Below are positions 57,901-64,000 of a stretch of 64,000 nt of DNA, piece after piece. The stretch is taken from the NCBI GenBank assembly GCA_930367215.1, contig OV884059.1, forward strand, positions 161,880,511-161,944,510, in the 5' to 3' direction. The stretch's first letter is position 1. Each line of letters starts with the position of its first letter. The translations under genes and the position numbers were made by a program. The notes under the pieces were generated by a model. That model made no database searches, was not told the DNA's origin, and worked only from the letters and a program-made list of their open reading frames with translations. The DNA is from Pollenia angustigena. Its lineage: Eukaryota; Arthropoda; Insecta; Diptera; Polleniidae.

Positions 57901-60184
57901 TGCCATTTTCATTAATTTCATTAGATGACGTTTCTCCCATATGATCAAGAGTGAGATACTCATTTATAACAGCCTTATACTGTGACTGAAGGTCGGGATC
58001 TTTGGCTAGCGTTTTTTCCAAGCTCGTGTACTGAGCCAGAGCTATGAATCGAGATGATCCAAGAAATATTTTTTCAGGAAAGTCAGGTTTGAATGGTAAA
58101 CGTACCATGTATCTACCGTTTTCATTACGTGTGGTTGTTTCAGTATACAATTTTTCACAAAATTCATCCTCAGCTGACTTAGACGGAGCCACTGGAATTT
58201 CTTCCTGTTCCCAGAACCTTTTCAAAAGAGTATTAAGCTCAGATATTTCGGTAGGAACAACTGTAGTCGTGAATGTTTGAATTGATTGTGTTTGTATGGG
58301 ACCACTGAGTACCCAGCCAAAGATAGTATTATAGGCTGAAGTTTGACCGCAAATATTTTTCTTAATTCCTTCAATATTAAGGGAGTGTTCGTAATCATTC
58401 CCTAAAATTAGATCTATCTGTGAAGATTTATTAAAAGTCGGATCTGCTAGATCTAATTCAGCTAAATCGGTTGAGTAAGGCATTTCAAAAGTGCACGCTG
58501 GAAGTCTTTTTGTCACTTTTGGCAGCACTATGGCTTTTATGGGGACTCGTAAGTCATACCTTTTGGCGTATAAAACAAATTCGCACTCTTTATTTGCCGT
58601 TTGCTTTTTCCCGCCAATACCGATTATTTCGAAATGAGATTTTTCGAAGGGTAGCTGCAGGCGTTGAGAACCGGGATCAATTAGCGCTCTAACTGTAAAG
58701 AGTTCACCTCGGTGCTCTATTTGCATTAACGCAGTTCGCAGCAAAATATTTTCATTGGCCATAGAGCAATTGGCTTGAAATTGCCTTGAGGTGCTAGCAA
58801 CAACCTCTTGATTCTCTCTTCTAGAGATTTGAGTACTATTTTGGGAAGTGACTTGATTTGAGTTATCAGGAATAGTGGCAGCGACTCTATATTGTGAGCT
58901 TTGCGCAGATTGAGTAAGGCTCTGTGGTTTCTGTCTCATATGTAATAGGGTGTGGTGCGATTTTTTACATTGCAGGCAAGTATGTTTGCTTTTACAATTT
59001 GCCTTAAGATGAGACGAGGCCAAGCAATTGTTGCAGAATTTATTTTTAAAGACATAATCTACTCTTTGCTGCACAGTAAAGGCTCGGAATTTTGGACATA
59101 TTCTCAAAGAGTGATTTTCTTTGCACAATTTGCATGTCAAACTCACGTTGTCTTGAGACATGTATGCTTGTATGTCAGAATTGGGTGTATCTGACAGATT
59201 GAAACAATCTTTAGAGGTTTTTATACTACTTAGACGTTCCACTGCTTCATATCTGTCCACAAGAAATTGGGACATTTGGGTCCACTTGGGAAGTTCACGT
59301 GGTGAAGTGAGGGATTGCTCCCATAATGATAATGTTACATGAGGCAGTTTAGTTGAAATTAGCCGAATCAGAATAGGGTCCCAGCTCTCCACGTCGACGC
59401 CAAGCGTTCTGAGAGTTGCCAGGGAATCATTAACTGAAGATTGAATTCTTCTAATTGATTCGCTTTCTTCATTTTTTGCCGAGGGGATGTCAAATAGGAT
59501 TTTTATTTGGTTGTCAACCAATACTCTTTTGTTTTCATATCGGGTTCTAAGAGCATCCCACGCTAGTTCAAAATTATTATTTGAAAGGGGGTACCGTTTA
59601 ACAATTGCACCAGCTTCACCCCTTGTTTTATTTCTCAAGTGATAGAGTTTAGTGACTGGAGTAAGCTTTGGGTGGTTTATGTACACGGCCGTGAACATGT
59701 CACGAAATGATGGCCATTGTTCATAACTTCCCTTAAAAATCTCAGTATCGCATGGTGGAAGCTTTATGCAAATGGAGCTATCAGGGAATAAGCTAGGATT
59801 CGGTTGAGAATAGCGAGATGTCGATTGAAACACTGGTATTTGAGAACCCTCTATTCGACTTACTTTAAGCAAGTCATTAATTTGAGAATTACACTGGAAA
59901 TACGCCTCGGAACACGTATTGTATTCTTCTTTGGCCTGTGCTTTAAATTCAGTACCAACCGATTGTTCTTGGGATAACATTACTTTTCTATAGGAATCCT
60001 TCAAATTTGACCATTCTGAATCTAGTTCCCTTAATTTTACCTCCAGTATTGACTCGTTATGATCTTCAACCGTGCTATTATTAAATGTCTCACAAAATTG
60101 CATTAGATTCCCACAATCGAATAGAAATTGCTCCTTATATAAAGGATTAAAAGCTACGCTTGATGTTTCAGTTGTTGAAGTCAT
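54908..60184 (-). CDS. BEL/Pao retrotransposon gag-pol polyprotein
   Basis: One open frame of 1758 residues; the start context CAAAATGA suits flies. Domains: gag (DUF1759-like) about 125-310; zinc knuckles C351/C354/H358/C363, C384/C387/H392/C397 and C403/C406/H410; aspartic protease (DUF1758-like) with D503-P-G-S-Q, about 480-640; reverse transcriptase about 780-960 with D830 and Y906-V-D-D; peptidase A17/RNase H region about 960-1210 with D1084, E1128, D1158; integrase zinc site H1392/H1397/C1427/C1430; integrase core D1462, D1528, E1581; C-terminal DUF5641-like segment about 1640-1755. All catalytic residues are present. The protease runs straight from DPGSQ into RLQLPFEKSHFEIIG, about 10-14 residues shorter than is usual between the catalytic loop and LQLP, which may impair it. 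It would make the RNA-binding, processing, reverse-transcription and integration proteins of the element. Confidence 0.95.
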   Translation of the reverse strand: MTSTTETSSVAFNPLYKEQFLFDCGNLMQFCETFNNSTVEDHNESILEVKLRELDSEWSNLKDSYRKVMLSQEQSVGTEFKAQAKEEYNTCSEAYFQCNSQINDLLKVSRIEGSQIPVFQSTSRYSQPNPSLFPDSSICIKLPPCDTEIFKGSYEQWPSFRDMFTAVYINHPKLTPVTKLYHLRNKTRGEAGAIVKRYPLSNNNFELAWDALRTRYENKRVLVDNQIKILFDIPSAKNEESESIRRIQSSVNDSLATLRTLGVDVESWDPILIRLISTKLPHVTLSLWEQSLTSPRELPKWTQMSQFLVDRYEAVERLSSIKTSKDCFNLSDTPNSDIQAYMSQDNVSLTCKLCKENHSLRICPKFRAFTVQQRVDYVFKNKFCNNCLASSHLKANCKSKHTCLQCKKSHHTLLHMRQKPQSLTQSAQSSQYRVAATIPDNSNQVTSQNSTQISRRENQEVVASTSRQFQANCSMANENILLRTALMQIEHRGELFTVRALIDPGSQRLQLPFEKSHFEIIGIGGKKQTANKECEFVLYAKRYDLRVPIKAIVLPKVTKRLPACTFEMPYSTDLAELDLADPTFNKSSQIDLILGNDYEHSLNIEGIKKNICGQTSAYNTIFGWVLSGPIQTQSIQTFTTTVVPTEISELNTLLKRFWEQEEIPVAPSKSAEDEFCEKLYTETTTRNENGRYMVRLPFKPDFPEKIFLGSSRFIALAQYTSLEKTLAKDPDLQSQYKAVINEYLTLDHMGETSSNEINENGTYGSFYLPHHGVVRPDHKTTKLRVVFNASRKSKSQFSLNDVLYTGPTLQNDLISIILNWRKYQYVFNGDIQKMYRQILLHPADRPFQRILFQPQDDGPIKDFELKTVTFEVNCAPYLAIRTLLKLASDSESAYPKAASILRKETYVDDILSGGYSIEDVLSAQKQLLLVLRSAGFSLKKITANDEKLLSHISKEDLYDSNFLRFHDASSTKTLGIRWNALSDSFSYKFDPIEQETKITKRKILSSVAKLFDPAGWLAPIVIRAKTLIQQLWLEGLEWDEEVSQESLQKWNDLIQDLAQVETISITRWIQYMPSDKVQLHGFSDASKTAYCATVYVRCQNNSHNTFVNLLVAKSKVAPIQTVSLPRLELSGAVLLANLVKYVISSVNLDVEEVHLWTDSSITLGWLSKLPSTWETYVANRIAQIHRLVPDAKWHHVPSHDNPADLGTRGCKPQELVHNILWWHGPSWLGKPLTEWPKRNPLKTPEVSKIVTQALHVEVHDNAVLSRFSSYSKALRVICYMFRFYRRCMKNLRQNTQIEASISLTQAEVKFVKLRLIALAQETFYPDEYKCLQASQNLPNKSPLKPLNPFLDSDSILRANGRLVQSTLPYNERYPIILPGKSQFCHLYLTYLHQFLYHAECSQMCRMIQTEYFIARLKPRVKSIVRNCKVCIIQRQQAGSQIMAPLPPERCALSPPFQITGVDFAGPFELKVSSLRRATYIKGYVCVFVCFSTKAVHLEACSELSSKAFQATFARFVGRRGLPQRVTSDNGKNFLGASRILEREFSAFVRNAAEDVAQKYLSHGFEWKFIPPHAPHMGGLWEAAVKSFKFHFKRIAGAHKYNFEEFSTILARIEGVLNSRPISALSEDPADLTALTPGHFLRGAPLMAFPEQTCQNISVINRWERLKAIHHQFAIRWKEEYLKSLHKRYKWQNPTPNRQVGDLVVVMDDLLPPHEWRLGRIEKIFTGHDGNARIAEVRTSSGPVTRPIVKLCFLPFLGN

Positions 60185-60429
60185 TTTGTGAACAATGAGA
60201 TAAATAAGTCAAATACTATTGAAAATTCTCGATATGAGGTTTGATTTACGTGCAATAGCAAAGAAACCCGAGCTTAGGTATAATTATCGGTTTTATTAAT
60301 ATTTTTCAGTATACAACACTAAAATTAATTTGACTGCCGCAAATTTATAACGGAATAGCGCCAAATGCAAATTTTATAGTTTAAAATAAGAGATAATAGA
60401 TTTCTACTTAAAGTGATTATATTGGGAAT

Positions 60430-60970
60430 TGGGCTATCTAAATATATTAATAGATGTGGATGTCTAGCTTTTTGGTATTCAAGTAAAATTTTAAAAATTT
60501 TTAGCTACCTACGTATATCACTAGATATGGATGTCTAGTAATTTTGTAATTAAGAAAAATTTTAAAATTTTTGGGGCTATCTGAGTATAGCACTAGATGT
60601 AGATGTCTAGTATTTTTGTAATTAAGAAAAAATTTTAAAATTTTTGGGGCTATCTGAGTATAGCACTAGATTGTGGGTTTTGTAATTAAGAAAAAATTTT
60701 AAAATTTTTGGGGCTATCTGAGTATAGCACTAGATTGTGGGTGAGTAGTATTTTGTAATTAAGAAAAAATTTTAAAATTTTTGGGGCTATCTGAGTATAG
60801 CACTAGATTGTGGGTGAGTAGTATTTTGTAATTAAGAAAAATTTTCAAACTTTGGGGATATCTGAGTAGAGCACTAGATATGGATGTCTAGTAATTTTGT
60901 ATTAATTAAGAAGAATTAAGCAATTTTGGGGCTATCTGGGTATAGCACTAGATATAGATGTCTAGTTTCA
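60430..60970. repeat. ~70-bp tandem repeat array, about eight units
   Basis: Unit: GGCTATCTGAGTATAGCACT, AGATRTGGATGTCTAGTA, TTTTGTAATTAAGAAAAA, TTTTAAAATTTTTGG. The middle units lack part of GATGTCTAG (reading AGATTGTGGG). Array edges fade into single-copy DNA. It lies 250 bp upstream of the gag start. Confidence 0.85.
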
Positions 60971-61478
60971 CGCTTTAATTCTTCGAAATAATTATGGGAC
61001 TATAATTAGGGCATAATATTTTACTCTTATTTACAAATACTACCTACGTTTTCTTTTTATAGGGCCTCATGTTATACGGGACTTGTTCATGTAGAAATAA
61101 AATCATAAAAAATTTACTTTCAGTACAATAAATTACTATTATCAATGTGCGTATTAATTGGGTTAACTTTCAAATCGTTATTTATTAGAAAGTTATTTTA
61201 CCAACTGTCAACCTATTGACTTAAATTTCCGTATATATACATTTATTTTTACCAATAAATGTTCACCTTCGATCAGCGAGGGATTAATTAATTTTAATTC
61301 TTTACTGCAACTCTTAGAGAAAACTACTTGTTTTTTGTAAAGAAACAAATAAAGTTTTATTTTATTTATTTAATTTTCATATACAATACAATTAATTTAA
61401 TGGTTTATTTTATTTATTTTATAATACAATTAATTTAATTCATTTCAATTTTAATTGTTAAAAAGAAAAAATTATTTC

Positions 61479-61571
61479 AAAATCTGAGATTCACAACTTT
61501 ATAATTTTCAAAATCTGAGATTCACAACTTTATAATTTTCAAAATCTGAAATTCACAACTTTATAATAGCT
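61479..61571. repeat. 31-bp tandem triplet
   Basis: AAAATCTGAGATTCACAACT starts at 61479, 61510 and 61541, a strict 31-bp period; the third unit has one change. Confidence 0.9.
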
Positions 61572-61637
61572 TTTATTTTATTTTGAGTGTGCCACCAAAT
61601 GTGCAAGCGAGTGTATACTTTTTACTTATGGGAAATA

Positions 61638-61785
61638 AGTTATGTATATTCCACGATACTTCCCAACAACAGGTCTGTTCTTGTACTAAGTATGTACAAT
61701 CGACCAAATCATTTCATTGGAACTAAATTATGTATATTCCAGGATACTTCCCAACAATCGGTCTGTTCCTGTACTAGCAATGCAC
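61638..61785. repeat. Tandem duplication of ~87-bp period
   Basis: TATGTATATTCCACGATACT..TCCCAACAACAGGTCTGTTC at about 61640 and TATGTATATTCCAGGATACT..TCCCAACAATCGGTCTGTTC at about 61727. Confidence 0.8.
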
Positions 61786-62366
61786 ACTGACAAAATTAAT
61801 CAAAGAAATTTAAGTAAAAAAAGAGCACACGTTTTATTCTCAGAGATCAGCCCTCAGACGTTGACACAATTATATTTTTGATTTTTAATTAATTTTTTGT
61901 GGTAATTTTTTTATGTGTTTCGTTCTGTTTGATAACTTTGCAAGCAGTTTATTAAAATAAATTAAAAATAAATAATTCCACGTGTGGTTCGATTTGAACT
62001 AAATTTTAATTTTATTCTTTTAATTCAAAATTTTTATTTTGTGTTCATAAAATCAAAATTTTATTAAAATTTTTGTAACTTACAATTTCTTTCATAGCTA
62101 TTATTTTTTTTCCTTTCCACAGTGTTTTTCGTTTTGCCTAGTGTCTCTTGAATTGTGACGTACTTCCAATGTCTCTTTTCTTTTGTTTCCAACAGCAATT
62201 CCTGTTGAGTATGGGTTGTAAGTAAGAGACTTAATCCAATTTAAATTTCGAGTTTGCTGCTCTCTGTTTGTTTTCTCTTCTTTTCCTCCCCTTTGTAAAG
62301 AGGAACTTAATAATTTTTTTTTTCCAAATTTGCACTTTAACTTTATTCAAACCAAATAGTTTGATG

Positions 62367-63604
62367 TTAAGAGAACACAAATAATTTCTATTTTTAATAA
62401 CCTTTAATTTACGGTTAAGAGAACGCAATGACCGTACATACGGTTATATCTTAAAAGAACGCAATTTACTTTACGCGATTAACTTAATTAAGAGCACGCA
62501 TTAAATGCAATAAATGTTTACATTTATTCCACGAGTACGTTATTAAGAGTGTGTTAAGGATTCTACGAGGGTACCCACGAAAATTCGCTTAATAAATTCA
62601 AAAAGAGTTTGCAAATTTGAATATAACTACTCAACCAACACATTAAGTGTGATTAATTTCAAATTGCATTTTTTTTTTTTTAATTAGGTATGTTTTGTGG
62701 TTTTTAATTTCATCAAAATTTAACTTCAACTATATTTAAATGAATTTTAATTTCATTAAAAATTAAATTATAACTATTATAAGTTAAATTTAATTTTGAG
62801 TTTACGCTTTTAACTTTAAATTTTAATTAGAGAAAGAGAAAAAATTTAATTTTTTATGACATATGGAGTGTACCCGTTTTATAAATATGTAATATAAATA
62901 TGTATGTATGTATAAAAGTGTGTGTGTTTTACTTATTATTTGTTTGTAAAGATCAGTATAATTTGAACTTGTTTAAGAGATAGTATCGATTTATTAAAAG
63001 TATGTGGAAAAAGAGTATGTATGCAATTTTAAGTGTGATTAAGAATGTGTGTAAATAATAAGATTGGTTTTGGGGGTGGGTTTTTATCTAATTAAAGAGA
63101 ACGCTATTTACTCTTTACCTAAATTTAAACATACAATTTAATGAGTGGATGAAGCAATTAAAGGATTATTTTATGTGTGTGTGTTGAGTTATTTTATTTG
63201 TTAGTTAATTTTGTGAGTTATTATATTTATTATTTGAATCAATTCCCAAATATTGATACAACAGCCATATGTTAGATCTTTTGCATTTGGTTGCTGCCAA
63301 ATCTCTTTTTAAATTTTCTCTTTCTTTGCTTCACTTTTCTTTATTTCCAATCGTTTCCTTTCCCTTTTTACTCTCTCTCTCTCTTTTCCAATGCGTTACA
63401 AGATTGATTTTTAATAAATTAAGAGCTTAATTCCGAAAACAAGAACTTTTATTTTCTTTATGTTAAGATCACGCAATCAAAGAAAAAATTTATTTTATTC
63501 TTTTTTAATTAGTAGTTACTGAGACCGCGAGATAATTTTGTTTTATCTTTATGTTACGAGAAAGTGACCAATTGAAAATGAATTTGGGTTAAGAGATTAC
63601 GAAC
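62367..63604. repeat. Dispersed short motif TTAAGAGAACGCA, at least seven sites
   Basis: TTAAGAGAACACAA (62367), TTAAGAGAACGCAA (62415), TTAAAAGAACGCAA (62451), TTAAGAGCACGCAT (62488), TTAAAGAGAACGCT (63092), TTAAGATCACGCAA (63463), TTAAGAGATTACGAAC (63589); the spacing is irregular. All share one orientation. Could be protein-binding sites or remnants of an older tandem repeat. Confidence 0.6.
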
Positions 63605-64000
63605 AAATCAGTTCTCGCTTATTTCTCTTTTCTTTCTCCTTCATAAGGAGTTTAACATGTATTATTTGGAATAAGCGAATTGAATGATAATATGTTTTCT
63701 TTTTACTTACATTTTTATCAGATGTTTCTCTTTGACCTTACTTGTTCAAGGTCTTTTTTATTTGATTTTTCCCGTCTTTCTTCCTCCAGAAAATATAACG
63801 GAATCTTTGCTGAAGTAATCCAAATTTTTAAGCAATCGAAATTTAAACCTTTTTGTTTAATTTTTTCCTATATAAAGTGCATTTTTGCATCTTTTTTATT
63901 CTTTATGGTATGCTTATTTTTTTTTTTTTAAACTTTCTTAATAATTTTTCTTTTACTATCTTCTTTCATTTATATATAAAAAAATTTTTTTTTTCCTTTT

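Larger units (their letters stand above)
60185..64000 (-). other. Probable leader (5' untranslated region) of the BEL element, or leader plus flank
   Basis: Upstream (sense) of gag, up to 3.8 kb of AT-rich DNA with no domain-bearing frame and no sequence matching the candidate 3' LTR. It holds a ~70-bp array (60430-60970), a 31-bp triplet (61479-61571), an 87-bp duplication (61638-61785) and repeated TTAAGAGAACGCA motifs (62367-63604). From 63300 on the plus strand is pyrimidine-rich, so the sense strand is purine-rich. Whether the 5' LTR lies beyond 64000 or is deleted cannot be told. Confidence 0.4.

Noticed and set aside
55391..59342. Numerous short frames antisense to or out of frame with gag-pol
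   Set aside because: Shadow frames of an intact 1758-codon polyprotein.

Overview
The window looks like a gene-poor, AT-rich stretch of a higher-fly genome, most likely a calyptrate (blowfly or house-fly type). I found no host protein-coding gene, tRNA gene or rRNA gene that I can defend. The evidence for a fly is the mix of transposable elements: a BEL/Pao LTR retrotransposon, hAT, piggyBac, mariner (DUF4817 type), pogo/Tigger and Jockey relics, foldback elements with 9-bp target duplications, tRNA-derived SINEs, and the dispersed repeat starting AACAAGT..AGAG that carries GGACAGACGGACATGG-like text and ends in a TATACCC/GGGTATA hairpin. Nearly all short open frames are by-products of AT-rich repeats.

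Layout. 1-5.2 kb: a 4.8-kb foldback element (71-4850, perfect 9-bp target duplication) disrupted by a degenerate hAT element (2169-4264, perfect 8-bp duplication), which itself carries a 270-bp MITE. 5.4-9.5 kb: a second copy of that MITE, a DINE/SGM-like element, a GC-richer block, and a piggyBac remnant with a short poly(A) retroinsertion inside it. 10-16 kb: small inverted-repeat elements in otherwise featureless DNA. 16.4-19.3 kb: nested inverted-repeat elements around a mariner transposase pseudogene. 20.3-23.5 kb: a Jockey-type reverse transcriptase relic, three inverted-repeat elements and a Tigger relic. 24-36 kb: several repeat families, including a second intact foldback element (30129-31128, perfect 9-bp duplication) and two partial ones. 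36-50.3 kb: SINEs, MITEs, a perfect 217-bp SINE-containing hairpin, a second mariner relic and a 1.7-kb foldback-like element whose arms hold ~68-bp tandem units. 51-53.4 kb: one hairpin MITE and mostly unassigned DNA.

53.5-64 kb, minus strand: a BEL/Pao element with an open 1758-codon gag-pol frame (54908-60184) and, downstream of pol, a separate basic Q/R-rich frame (53941-54627) that repeats the gag zinc-knuckle block. Its leader holds a ~70-bp tandem array and recurrent short motifs. The 3' LTR can be proposed; no matching 5' LTR is visible before the window ends.

How the pieces fit: the window is a record of serial nested insertion. Only the BEL element still looks able to encode its proteins. 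The foldback and SINE hairpins have no coding capacity and would depend on enzymes supplied elsewhere. Where I say nothing is visible, that means by eye, without database searching.
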